From assembly GCF_007570835.1 (NCBI RefSeq), contig NZ_SUNC01000001.1, forward strand, positions 186,001 through 250,000: a stretch of DNA of 64,000 nucleotides, given 5' to 3'. The notes under the pieces were generated by a model. It searched no databases and was not told where the DNA came from. It was given only the letters and a program-made list of their open reading frames with translations. Origin of the DNA: Croceicoccus sediminis (GTDB lineage Bacteria > Pseudomonadota > Alphaproteobacteria > Sphingomonadales > Sphingomonadaceae). Of this stretch, positions 33,424 through 42,137 are shown in pieces; the stretch's first letter is position 1, and the number at the start of each line of letters is the position of its first letter. The position numbers and the translations under genes are program-made.

Positions 33424-34302
33424 TTATGACGCTGCTTCAAGGTTTTCGGCCCTGACCTTGCCAGCCCCTGCGCCGGAGAGGAAATCCAGCAGATCGCGTG
33501 TCAGCCTGTCCTGCTGGGTCGCGAAAACGGCATGGGGCTCGCCTTCGTACTCGATCAGCTTTGCGCCCGGCACCTTTTCGGCAACCACATGGCCGGTGGC
33601 CTCGATCGGGACGGTCTGGTCCGCGGTGCCGTGAATTACCAGCGTGGGCACCTTCACATGATCGAGGTCGGGCCTGAAATCCGTGGTCGCAAAGGCGTCG
33701 GCAGCCTGCAGGATATTGCGAAGGCCGGCATGCATCGTCGTCTGCCATGCCCAGTCCAGCTGCTCGTCACTGACGGGTGAGGCGCTGTCGACGGTACGGC
33801 CATAGAAATCCTTGAAGAAGCCGGTGAAGAACTTGCGGAAGTCGTCCTTCATGCCCTTCGTCATCTCGTCGAAGGTTTCCTGCGGCACGCCATCGGGATT
33901 GTCCGGCGTCTTGAGCATGTAGCCCGCGACCGAACTGACGAAGATGGCGCTGGACACGCCCTTTCCGCCATGGCGCGACATGTAACGGGCGATCTCGCCG
34001 CCACCCATGGAAAAGCCGACAAGCGCTACGTCATCGCTCGCGCCGGTTGCCTTCAGGACATCGGCCAGGTCGTCGGAATAGGTATCGTAATCGTTGCCGT
34101 CGGAAGGCTGGTCGCTGCGGCCGAAACCGCGGCGGTCATAGGCGATGGTGCGATAGCCGGCGTCGGCAAGGGCGATCATCTGCGGATCCCAGCTGTCTGC
34201 CGAAAGGGGCCAGCCATGGATGAGGACGACGGGGCGGCCTTCGCTCGGGCCCCATTCCTTGACGTAGATGTTCGTTCCGTCGCGGGTCTGGATGATGGTC
34301 AT
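33424..34302 (-). CDS. Alpha/beta hydrolase, non-heme chloroperoxidase type
   Basis: The 292-residue protein starts at ATG 34302 behind GGAAAG. It shows oxyanion-hole HGWPLSADSW, YDRRGFGRSDQP, nucleophile elbow GFSMGG, the acid in IHGTADQTVP and the C-terminal histidine in GEPHAVF. This is the arylesterase/perhydrolase group historically called non-heme chloroperoxidases. It is transcribed against imuB and lies between the two LexA-controlled units, on the opposite strand. A near-match to the sigma-EcfG promoter (GGAAC, 16 bases, CGAT) lies at 34362-34386, so general-stress control is possible. Confidence 0.85.
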   Translation of the reverse strand: MTIIQTRDGTNIYVKEWGPSEGRPVVLIHGWPLSADSWDPQMIALADAGYRTIAYDRRGFGRSDQPSDGNDYDTYSDDLADVLKATGASDDVALVGFSMGGGEIARYMSRHGGKGVSSAIFVSSVAGYMLKTPDNPDGVPQETFDEMTKGMKDDFRKFFTGFFKDFYGRTVDSASPVSDEQLDWAWQTTMHAGLRNILQAADAFATTDFRPDLDHVKVPTLVIHGTADQTVPIEATGHVVAEKVPGAKLIEYEGEPHAVFATQQDRLTRDLLDFLSGAGAGKVRAENLEAAS

Positions 34303-34457
34303 GATTATTCTTTCCGGCTCTCGCCTCGTGTGTTTTCGGTGCCGTGCACCTTTGATCATCAATCGCCTTGAACGCCCCTTCGTTCCCCGCGGCCCGACAG
34401 GGTGCGCGCAGTTTCGGGTGAGGCGATTCACAAAGGTTATTGGCTTATGCCGGATAA

Positions 34458-34472
34458 GAACATAAAAAGAAC
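34458..34472 (+). promoter_or_regulatory. LexA box abutting the radical SAM gene
   Basis: GAAC-ATAAAAA-GAAC is a perfect match to the alphaproteobacterial LexA operator and ends 2 bases before the ATG at 34475. Bound LexA would cover the start codon and any promoter just upstream, giving SOS control of the whole radical SAM-udgX-dnaE2 unit. Confidence 0.85.
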
Positions 34473-34474
34473 AT

Positions 34475-35719
34475 ATGGCGCATAAATCCACTCTCGACCG
34501 GCTCAGGATTCTTGCCGATGCGGCAAAATACGATGCCTCCTGCGCGTCTTCGGGGACGAGCAAGCGGGATAGCCGGGGCGGGAAGGGCATCGGGTCGACC
34601 GAAGGGATGGGCATCTGCCATGCCTATGCGCCGGACGGCCGGTGCATCTCGTTGTTGAAGCTGCTGCTCACCAATCACTGCGTGTTCGATTGCCACTACT
34701 GCGTGAACCGCAAGAGCTCGAACGTGGAGCGGGCGAAGTTCACGCCGCAGGAAGTCGCAGACCTGACGCTCGCCTTCTACAAGCGCAATTACATTGAGGG
34801 GCTCTTCCTTTCATCGGGCATCATCCGTTCGTCCGATCACACGATGGAGATGCTGGTCGAAACCGCGCGAATCCTGCGCGAGGAGCATGACTTTCGCGGG
34901 TATATCCACCTCAAGACCATTCCCGAGGCGGACCCTGAAATCGTGCACTGCGCCGGGCTTTATGCCGATCGCGTCTCGATCAATGTCGAATTGCCGACCG
35001 ATGCGGGGCTGACCCGCCTTGCACCCGACAAGAACGCGGGTCAGATCGACAATGCGATGGCAGGAATGAAGTCCGCCATTGTCGAGGCGAAGGACGCGAA
35101 GAAACGGTTCCGCCACGCACCCAAATTCGCGCCCGCCGGCCAATCGACGCAGATGATCGTCGGCGCCGATGCGGCGAGCGATGCCGACATCGTGACGCGG
35201 GCCAGTTCGCTCTATACCCGGCACCGGCTGCGGCGCGTCTATTACAGCGCATTCAGCCCGATTCCCGATGCCAGCGCGGTCCTGCCGCTGAAACGTCCGC
35301 CGCTGATCCGCGAACACCGGCTGTACCAGTCCGACTGGCTGATGCGATTCTACGGCTTTGCCCCGCATGAAGTGGCGCAGGCGGCGGGCGCGGACGGGAT
35401 GCTGCCGCTCGACATCGATCCCAAGCTGGCCTGGGCGCTGAAGTTCCGGGAAAGCTTCCCCGTCGACGTGAACCGCGCCCCGAAAGAGACGCTGCTGCGC
35501 GTGCCGGGGCTGGGCACGCGGGCGGTGGGGCAGATCCTGATGGCGCGGCGGCATCGGCGGTTAAGGCTGGATGACGTGGCCAAGCTGACCGTCTCGGTAA
35601 AGAAGGTGCAGCCGTTCATCGTGACTGCCGATTGGCGGCCGGTGCTACTGACCGACCGGGCGGACCTCAAGGCGCTGATCGCTCCCAAGGCGGAGCAGCT
35701 GGAGCTGTTCGCGGCATGA
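34475..35719 (+). CDS. Putative DNA modification/repair radical SAM protein (UDG-linked)
   Basis: The 414-residue protein has the radical SAM motif CVFDCHYC (C69, C73, C76), which binds a 4Fe-4S cluster and S-adenosylmethionine. A C-terminal helix-hairpin-helix (PKETLLRVPGLGTRAVGQIL, about 335-355) suggests DNA binding. This is the family annotated as radical SAM protein linked to uracil-DNA glycosylase-like genes, and its partner follows with an ATGA overlap. The chemistry on DNA is unknown. There is no clear ribosome site because the LexA box fills that space, so translation may begin on a near-leaderless mRNA. Confidence 0.88.
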   Translation: MAHKSTLDRLRILADAAKYDASCASSGTSKRDSRGGKGIGSTEGMGICHAYAPDGRCISLLKLLLTNHCVFDCHYCVNRKSSNVERAKFTPQEVADLTLAFYKRNYIEGLFLSSGIIRSSDHTMEMLVETARILREEHDFRGYIHLKTIPEADPEIVHCAGLYADRVSINVELPTDAGLTRLAPDKNAGQIDNAMAGMKSAIVEAKDAKKRFRHAPKFAPAGQSTQMIVGADAASDADIVTRASSLYTRHRLRRVYYSAFSPIPDASAVLPLKRPPLIREHRLYQSDWLMRFYGFAPHEVAQAAGADGMLPLDIDPKLAWALKFRESFPVDVNRAPKETLLRVPGLGTRAVGQILMARRHRRLRLDDVAKLTVSVKKVQPFIVTADWRPVLLTDRADLKALIAPKAEQLELFAA

Positions 35720-37167
35720 CGGCGCTTCAGCACGTTCGCCTTGGCACGTATTACGTCATGCCGATGGCCACTTCAGACGATTTCGAGGAGTGGCGCGATC
35801 ACGCGCGCCGCTTGCTCATGGCCGACGTCCCACCCGACCGTGTCGCATGGACCGAACCGGGCGGCAGTGCGGGCGACCTGTTCTCTCATGGCGATCGCCG
35901 CTTGCCGGTGCCGGACCGCGACGCGCCGCAGCCGCGTGTATCGAAACGGTTCATGGACATTGCCAAGACTGTCCTGTTGAACTCTGATCTGGAACGATTT
36001 TCTCTTCTCTATCGCGTACTCTGGCGCTTGCAGGCGAAGCCGCGCCTGATCGAGGACATGGCTGATCCCGACGTTCGCGCAATGGCCGACATGGCACGCG
36101 CGGTGCGCCGCGACATTCACAAGATGCGCGCCTTCGTCCGCTTTCGCGTGGTCGAGGAAGAGGCCGAGGACGGTTCACGCGGCGAACACTACGTCGCCTG
36201 GTTCGAACCGTTCCACCACATCCTGCGCCACAACGCGGGCTTTTTCACGCGGCGGTTTGCCAACATGCGCTGGTCGATCCTGACCCCGCGCGGCAGCCTG
36301 CACTGGGACGGCGAAACGTTGCGGGAAGGCCCGCCCGCAACCCGCGCCGATGCGCCCGGCGGCGATCCGGCGGAAGACCTGTGGCGCAGCTACTACGCCT
36401 CGATCTTCAATCCCGCCCGCCTGAAGGTCGGCGCGATGCTGAAGGAAATGCCGCGCAAGTACTGGAAGAACATTCCCGAGGCGCAGCTCATCCCAGAACT
36501 GATCGCCGGCGCACAGGCGCGTGAGGCGACGATGGTGGAAAAGGGCGCGCTCGACATGGGGGAACGACCCGAAACGCTGGATGCCATCAACAAGGCGATC
36601 CACGCCTGCGCGCGCTGCCCCATCGGCGAACTGCACAATACCGCCGTCATGGGTGAAGGGCCGCAGGACGCGGTTTTCATGATCGTGGGCGAACAACCGG
36701 GCGATCAGGAGGATTTGCAGGGCCGCCCCTTCGTCGGTCCCGCGGGGCAGTTGCTGGACGTGCATCTGGCGCAGGCCGGTATCGACCGCAGCGCGGCCTA
36801 TGTCACCAACGCGGTCAAGCACTTCAAACATGCCCAGCGCGGGAAGCGCCGGCTGCACCAGTCGCCCACGGCCAAGGAAATCGACATGTGCCGCTGGTGG
36901 GTTGAGAGCGAACGCATGATCGTACAGCCCAAGCTCGTGCTGGCCATGGGCGCAAGTGCGGCGCGCGGCATGTTGGGGCGGACGGTTTCGATCACCAAGG
37001 CCCGCGGCGCGCCAATACCGCTGGAAGATGGCAGCGAGCTTTGGGTCACCGCACATCCGTCCTACCTGCTTCGGCTCGACGGGGCGGGGCGGGAGGAGCA
37101 GGAACGGCTTTTCCGCGAAGACCTTGCCGCTGTCGCCGCGCGTCTTGCGCAGTTGCAGGCGGCGTAA
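35716..37167 (+). CDS. DUF4130-UdgX fusion, uracil-DNA binding protein
   Basis: The 483-residue two-domain protein has an N-terminal DUF4130-type region (1 to about 260) of unknown role. The C-terminal UDG-fold domain (about 285-483) shows motif GEQPGDQED (325-333), the UdgX-specific loop KRRLHQ (377-382) and HPSYLLR (447-453). In mycobacterial UdgX the histidine of the KRRIH loop bonds covalently to the abasic site after uracil removal; the equivalent here is H381. A CxxC pair (C298, C301) fits the iron-sulfur cluster. It overlaps the radical SAM gene by four bases and lies 9 bases before dnaE2. Confidence 0.9.
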   Translation: MTALQHVRLGTYYVMPMATSDDFEEWRDHARRLLMADVPPDRVAWTEPGGSAGDLFSHGDRRLPVPDRDAPQPRVSKRFMDIAKTVLLNSDLERFSLLYRVLWRLQAKPRLIEDMADPDVRAMADMARAVRRDIHKMRAFVRFRVVEEEAEDGSRGEHYVAWFEPFHHILRHNAGFFTRRFANMRWSILTPRGSLHWDGETLREGPPATRADAPGGDPAEDLWRSYYASIFNPARLKVGAMLKEMPRKYWKNIPEAQLIPELIAGAQAREATMVEKGALDMGERPETLDAINKAIHACARCPIGELHNTAVMGEGPQDAVFMIVGEQPGDQEDLQGRPFVGPAGQLLDVHLAQAGIDRSAAYVTNAVKHFKHAQRGKRRLHQSPTAKEIDMCRWWVESERMIVQPKLVLAMGASAARGMLGRTVSITKARGAPIPLEDGSELWVTAHPSYLLRLDGAGREEQERLFREDLAAVAARLAQLQAA

Positions 37168-37176
37168 GGTGCGCCG

Positions 37177-40100
37177 ATGCCCGATGCTCCGCTTACTCCC
37201 GACAAGCGCCGGGTCGAGGTCGATCCAGACAGCATAGGCGCGCCGTGCCGTGCCCCGTTCGTGGAACTGGGGCTGGTGTCCTGTTTCACGTTCCTGCGCG
37301 GTGCTTCGGACGCGGTGGACCTTGTCATGACCGCGCGTTCGCTGGGCTATGACGCCATCGGGATTGCCGACGCGAACTCGATGGCGGGCGTGGTGCGCGT
37401 TCACACAGAGGCGCGGACGCTGAAACTACGGCCCGTCATCGGCTGCCGGATCGAAACGGTCGAGGGGCTGGCTTTCCTTGCCTATCCCAGGGACCGCACC
37501 GCCTATGGCCGCCTGTGCGGCCTGATCTCGGCAGGGCGGATGCAGACCCTTTCCGGCGAATGGCAGGAAAAGGGCGTGTGCGAGATCGATCTGGCCATGC
37601 TTTCGGCGCATGGCGAGGGGGTGCAGCTGATCTGCCTGCCGCCGCGCGATCTTGATCGGGTGATCACCGTGAAGCTGCCCGGTAATGTCGTGCCGATGGA
37701 CGGGGGCGAGGCTGCGCGGGTGGAAACGCGCCTGCCGTTCGCGCAGCTGGTCCCGCACCTTGCCCGCGAACTGCCGATAATGGGGCACCTGGCGGCCAGC
37801 TACCTCTATACCGGTGACGATATCGCCCGGATCGAACGGCTCGATGCGCTGGCCCGCGAAAACGGTCTTGGATTGCTGGCCACGAACGACGTGCACTATC
37901 ACGCGCCGGACCGACGTCCTTTGCAGGACGTGATGACCGCGATCCGTCACAAGACTACCGTGGCAAAGGCGGGCCACCTGCTGGATGCCAATGCGGAGCG
38001 GCACCTGAAGGCCCCCGAAGAGATGTGTCGCCTTTTCGCCCGCTGGCCCCACGCGATCCGCGCCGCGCGCGAGGTGGCCGACGCCTGTGACTTCACGCTG
38101 GACGAGCTGCGTTACGAATATCCGGAGGAGATATATCCCGAAGGCCGCACGCCGCAGCAGCATCTTGAAATACAGACGTGGCAAGGAGCGAAAAGGCGTT
38201 ATCACAATGGCTTGCCTGACACTGTTAAGGAAACACTGAAACGCGAACTGGTGCTGATCGCGAAGCTTGATCTTGCCCGCTATTTCCTCACCATCAAGGA
38301 AATCGTCGACTTCGCGCGTAGCGTCGATCCCCCGATCCTGTGCCAGGGACGCGGCAGCGCGGCCAATTCGGCGGTCTGCTATTGCCTTGAGATCACCGCC
38401 GTCGACCCGGCCCAACATGCCCTTTTGTTCGACCGGTTCATTTCCGAAGAGCGCAAGGAGCCGCCCGACATCGACGTCGATTTCGAACATGAGCGGCGCG
38501 AGGAAGTGATCCAGCACATCTATGAAAAGTACGGCCGCCAGCGGGCCGGGCTTTGCGCCACCGTCATTCACTATCGCCCGCGCATGGCGATCCGCGAGGT
38601 GGGCAAGGCGATGGGCCTGTCCGAGGACGCGACCAGCGCGCTAGCCGGTACGGTCTGGGGCGGATGGGGCCGCGATATCGGTGAGGCGCACGTGGCCGAA
38701 ACCGGCATGGACATTTCCGACCCGCACTTGCGGCGCGTTCTCAAACTGACCGAACAAATGATTGGAATGCCACGTCATCTTTCGCAGCATGTCGGCGGTT
38801 TCATCCTCACCGAAGGCGCGCTGACCGAAACGGTGCCGATCGGCAATGGCGCCATGCCAGACCGCAGTTTCATCGAATGGGACAAGGACGACATCGAGGC
38901 GCTGGGCATCCTCAAGGTCGATGTCCTCGCGCTCGGCATGCTGACCTGCGTGCGAAAGTGCCTCGATCTCGTTGCCGATCATCACGGCAGCCGGATGACG
39001 CTGGCCACCGTCCCGCGCGAGGATCCCGAGACATATGCCATGCTTCGCAAGGGAGACTCGCTGGGCGTGTTCCAGGTGGAGAGCCGGGCGCAGATGAACA
39101 TGCTGCCCCGCCTGCGCCCGCGTGAATTCTATGACCTTGTCATCCAGGTCGCCATCGTGCGACCGGGACCGATCCAGGGCGACATGGTGCATCCCTATCT
39201 GAAACGCCGTCGGGGCGAGGAGAAAGTGCAGATCCCTGCGCCCGGCCCGGATCACGGCCCGCCCGATGAACTGTCCAGCATCCTTGGCCGAACGCTGGGC
39301 GTGCCTATCTTTCAGGAGCAGGCGATGAAAATCGCGCTCGACGCGGCGAAGTTCTCTTCGGCAGAAGCGAACCGGCTAAGGAAGGCCATGGCGACGTTTC
39401 GGTCCCGCGGAATGGTGGACGAGTTGCAGGACATGATGGTCGAGCGCATGGTGAACCGCGGTTATGACCGCGACTTCGCCCAGCGCTGCTTCAACCAGAT
39501 CAGGGGCTTTGGCGAATACGGCTTTCCCGAAAGCCACGCGGCCAGTTTCGCGCATCTCGTCTATGTGTCGAGCTGGCTGAAATGCCATTACCCCGCCGCC
39601 TTCGCCTGCGCGCTGCTCAATTCCCAGCCGATGGGGTTTTACGCCCCGGCACAGATCGTGCGCGACGCGGCAGAACACGGGGTCGAAATCCGCCCCGCCG
39701 ACGTCAACGCCAGCCAGTGGGACTGCACGCTGGAGCCGAATGAAAGGGGCGTGGCACTGCGACTTGGCCTGCGCATGGTAGATGGATTGCCCGAACACGT
39801 GGCGGCCATGCTGATCGACGTGCGGGACCGGGAAGGGGCCTTTGCCGACGTGACGGCGGTGCGCGAACGCAGCCGCATCCCTGCCGCCCATGTCGAACGG
39901 CTTGCCAGCGCCGATGCCTTCACCTCGATCGGCCTGGCGCGCAGGCAGGCGCTGTGGGATGCGCGCAGCCTGGTTTCCGCACCGCCGCTGCCGCTGTTCG
40001 AACATGCCAGGGCACGGGACGAGGGGGCAGAGGCGGCACCTGCGCGCCTGCCGACGATGCCCTTGTCCGAAGAAGTGGTCGCCGATTACCAGACCACGCG

Positions 40101-40761
40101 GCTGTCGCTGAAGGCGCACCCGATGGCCTTCTTGCGCCCGCATCTTGCCGAACGCGGCTTCGTCCGGGCGAGCGAGCTGAGATCGCGCAAGTTCCGCTCC
40201 ACCGTGCAAGTCGCCGGTGTCGTGCTGATCCGCCAGCGACCGGGCAGCGCCAAGGGGGTGTGCTTCATCACGCTGGAGGATGAAACCGGGGTCATCAACC
40301 TCGTCGTCTGGCCGCACCTGAAGGAGAAATACCGCCGTGTCGTCATGGGATCGCGCCTGATGGAAGTGCGCGGGCGCGTCGAATACGACGACGAGGTCAT
40401 CCATGTGATCGTCAGTCACATGGAGGATGCGACGCACCGGCTTGACATGTTGTCCGAGGATGTCCTGCCGATGACGCTGGCGCGCGCGGACCATGTCGCC
40501 AGCCCGCTTCCCGGCAAGTTCAACCCCAGAAACAACCCGCGCGATAATCTTCGCGAAGGGCCGGACGATCCCTATGTCTCGGCCCCCGACGGCGCGGTTG
40601 CAGGCGCCCCCGTGGACGAGGCGAAGCTTCCCATCGATCCGTGGGAGCCGCCGCCCGCAGGCAATCGCGAATGCGGCTTTCAGGGGCGCCACCCGCGAGA
40701 CGTTCGGATCATCCCGAAAGAGGGCCGCAGGATACTTCCGAAATCTCGGGACTTTCATTAG
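37177..40761 (+). CDS. dnaE2: Error-prone DNA polymerase DnaE2 (ImuC)
   Basis: The 1194-residue C-family polymerase has an N-terminal PHP domain (about 25-290), the palm GRGSAANSAVCYCLE, catalytic aspartates D433 and D435 in PDIDVDF and D582 in LKVDVLALG, then fingers, a helix-hairpin-helix region and a C-terminal OB fold (TVQVAGVVLIRQRPGSAKGV). The length (about 1,190 rather than 1,150) and lack of a clamp-binding tail fit DnaE2/ImuC. It performs lesion bypass with ImuA and ImuB. It sits third in the LexA-controlled operon. Confidence 0.93.
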   Translation: MPDAPLTPDKRRVEVDPDSIGAPCRAPFVELGLVSCFTFLRGASDAVDLVMTARSLGYDAIGIADANSMAGVVRVHTEARTLKLRPVIGCRIETVEGLAFLAYPRDRTAYGRLCGLISAGRMQTLSGEWQEKGVCEIDLAMLSAHGEGVQLICLPPRDLDRVITVKLPGNVVPMDGGEAARVETRLPFAQLVPHLARELPIMGHLAASYLYTGDDIARIERLDALARENGLGLLATNDVHYHAPDRRPLQDVMTAIRHKTTVAKAGHLLDANAERHLKAPEEMCRLFARWPHAIRAAREVADACDFTLDELRYEYPEEIYPEGRTPQQHLEIQTWQGAKRRYHNGLPDTVKETLKRELVLIAKLDLARYFLTIKEIVDFARSVDPPILCQGRGSAANSAVCYCLEITAVDPAQHALLFDRFISEERKEPPDIDVDFEHERREEVIQHIYEKYGRQRAGLCATVIHYRPRMAIREVGKAMGLSEDATSALAGTVWGGWGRDIGEAHVAETGMDISDPHLRRVLKLTEQMIGMPRHLSQHVGGFILTEGALTETVPIGNGAMPDRSFIEWDKDDIEALGILKVDVLALGMLTCVRKCLDLVADHHGSRMTLATVPREDPETYAMLRKGDSLGVFQVESRAQMNMLPRLRPREFYDLVIQVAIVRPGPIQGDMVHPYLKRRRGEEKVQIPAPGPDHGPPDELSSILGRTLGVPIFQEQAMKIALDAAKFSSAEANRLRKAMATFRSRGMVDELQDMMVERMVNRGYDRDFAQRCFNQIRGFGEYGFPESHAASFAHLVYVSSWLKCHYPAAFACALLNSQPMGFYAPAQIVRDAAEHGVEIRPADVNASQWDCTLEPNERGVALRLGLRMVDGLPEHVAAMLIDVRDREGAFADVTAVRERSRIPAAHVERLASADAFTSIGLARRQALWDARSLVSAPPLPLFEHARARDEGAEAAPARLPTMPLSEEVVADYQTTRLSLKAHPMAFLRPHLAERGFVRASELRSRKFRSTVQVAGVVLIRQRPGSAKGVCFITLEDETGVINLVVWPHLKEKYRRVVMGSRLMEVRGRVEYDDEVIHVIVSHMEDATHRLDMLSEDVLPMTLARADHVASPLPGKFNPRNNPRDNLREGPDDPYVSAPDGAVAGAPVDEAKLPIDPWEPPPAGNRECGFQGRHPRDVRIIPKEGRRILPKSRDFH

Positions 40762-40763
40762 GG

Positions 40764-41507
40764 ATGCCCCGTTTCGCAAAGCTTCCCCGCCGTCCCTTTC
40801 GCCTGGATTACCTGCTGATCGCGCTGTTCGTCGCGGGAGGCGTGGTGCTTTACGGGATCGACTGGCTGGCCCGGCATCCGGAGCATGATCCCCGCGCGCC
40901 CCTGACGATCACGCAGGAAGAAGGCTGGGCCACGGGCGGCAAGCTGGCGGCGCTACGCGAAGACGGTGCGGCATGCCGCGACGTGCTGACACGCTCCGAC
41001 ATCGAATTCGAAAGCCTGGAACCGGCAGGCGAGGGGCAGTGCCGGCGGGCGGACCGCCTGCTTCCGGCGACCGACGCGGCACCGGGGCTGGCTTTCACGC
41101 CGCGCCGGGCCGATGCGACCTGTGCGGTTCATGCAGGTCTTGCCTGGTGGCTCGATCACCGCGTCCAGCCCGCCGCCCGCGAACTGCTGGACAGCGAAGT
41201 CGTGCGGATCGTTCAACTGGGCACCGCGAACTGCCGCCGCGTCAACGGGTCGGAAAGCGGGCGGTGGAGTGAGCACGCCACCGGCAACGCCATCGATATC
41301 GCCGCTTTCGAACTGGCCGACGGTCGGCGGATTTCGGTCCGGGAGGACTGGACATCGCAAGGCCCGGAAGGGGTCTTTCTGAAGACCGTGCGCGACGGGG
41401 CCTGCGACGTGTTCGGGACGACGTTATCGCCCGATTACAACGCGCTTCACGCCGATCACTTTCATCTGGACCAGGCGCAGCGCGGTTACGGCGGTTTCTG
41501 CCGGTAG
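40764..41507 (+). CDS. Extensin-like family protein
   Basis: The 247-residue protein starts at ATG 40764, two bases after the dnaE2 stop. One N-terminal transmembrane helix (YLLIALFVAGGVVLYGIDWL) anchors a periplasmic domain matching the bacterial extensin-like C-terminus family: cysteine pairs, SEHATGNAIDIAAFEL and LHADHFHLDQ. The His/Asp set resembles peptidoglycan-peptidase-like metal sites. Being coupled to dnaE2 it may be SOS-induced by read-through, or it may have its own promoter inside dnaE2. Confidence 0.82.
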   Translation: MPRFAKLPRRPFRLDYLLIALFVAGGVVLYGIDWLARHPEHDPRAPLTITQEEGWATGGKLAALREDGAACRDVLTRSDIEFESLEPAGEGQCRRADRLLPATDAAPGLAFTPRRADATCAVHAGLAWWLDHRVQPAARELLDSEVVRIVQLGTANCRRVNGSESGRWSEHATGNAIDIAAFELADGRRISVREDWTSQGPEGVFLKTVRDGACDVFGTTLSPDYNALHADHFHLDQAQRGYGGFCR

Positions 41508-41512
41508 GAGCA

Positions 41513-41536
41513 GGGCGGACCGGTGAAGGCCCGCCC
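41513..41536 (+). terminator. Weak hairpin after the extensin-like gene
   Basis: GGGCGG pairs with CCGCCC across a 12-base loop in the 38-base gap between convergent genes. No T-run follows, so it is only a possible terminator. Confidence 0.35.
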
Positions 41537-41545
41537 CGCAACGCG

Positions 41546-41995
41546 TTATTTCCAGTTCACTTCACGCAGCAGCATCGAGCTGAGGACGTGGCGGAATTCG
41601 GCGCGACCGGCGGATGCTTCCTGCATCTGGGATTCGGTGCGCGCATCCCATTCGCGATAGGCCTTGTCGCGGGCGTCTTCCTCGGCCGAAGTCGGGAAGC
41701 TGGGGAACCGGCGGATGAGGTAGAGCGTGGGCTCACCTTCGCGCGGGTTCACGTTGTACATGATCTCGTAGCTTGAGAGCCAACCCTTCGAGACAGCGAA
41801 ATCGGCGCTCTTGCGCCATTCGGACGCAAGCCACTTGGTATATTCCAGCTCGTGCCCGTCATCGACCGAGATGCCGGTCACTTCGACATAATCGCCGTTG
41901 TCGACGGGCCACTCGCTCTGGGCCGACGCGACTTGCGGAGCGGCCATCGCCGTCGTTGCCAGAACGACGGGCGCAAAGATACGAAGCATTTTCAT
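41546..41995 (-). CDS. Secreted protein of unknown function
   Basis: The 149-residue protein starts at ATG 41995 behind AAGGT. A clear signal peptide ends at ASAQ (about residue 26). The mature part is small, acidic and aromatic (VDNGDYVEVTGISVDD, EYTKWLASEWRKS, YLIRRFPSF), suggesting a compact ferredoxin-like or dimeric barrel fold, but I do not recognise a family. It stands alone, convergent with the extensin-like gene, and is transcribed after the phosphate operon. Confidence 0.72.
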   Translation of the reverse strand: MKMLRIFAPVVLATTAMAAPQVASAQSEWPVDNGDYVEVTGISVDDGHELEYTKWLASEWRKSADFAVSKGWLSSYEIMYNVNPREGEPTLYLIRRFPSFPTSAEEDARDKAYREWDARTESQMQEASAGRAEFRHVLSSMLLREVNWK

Positions 41996-42137
41996 AAGGT
42001 CTACCTTTCCCATCCCGCAGCCAGAAAGACCGCGGGGTTCCCAAAAGACAAAGGCATGGGCGACCCACTCCCCCCGGAGGGCCATCCCTTTGCTTTTTAA
42101 AGGCTAGGCTTAGACCAGCGTTGAGTCCAGCCGCAGT

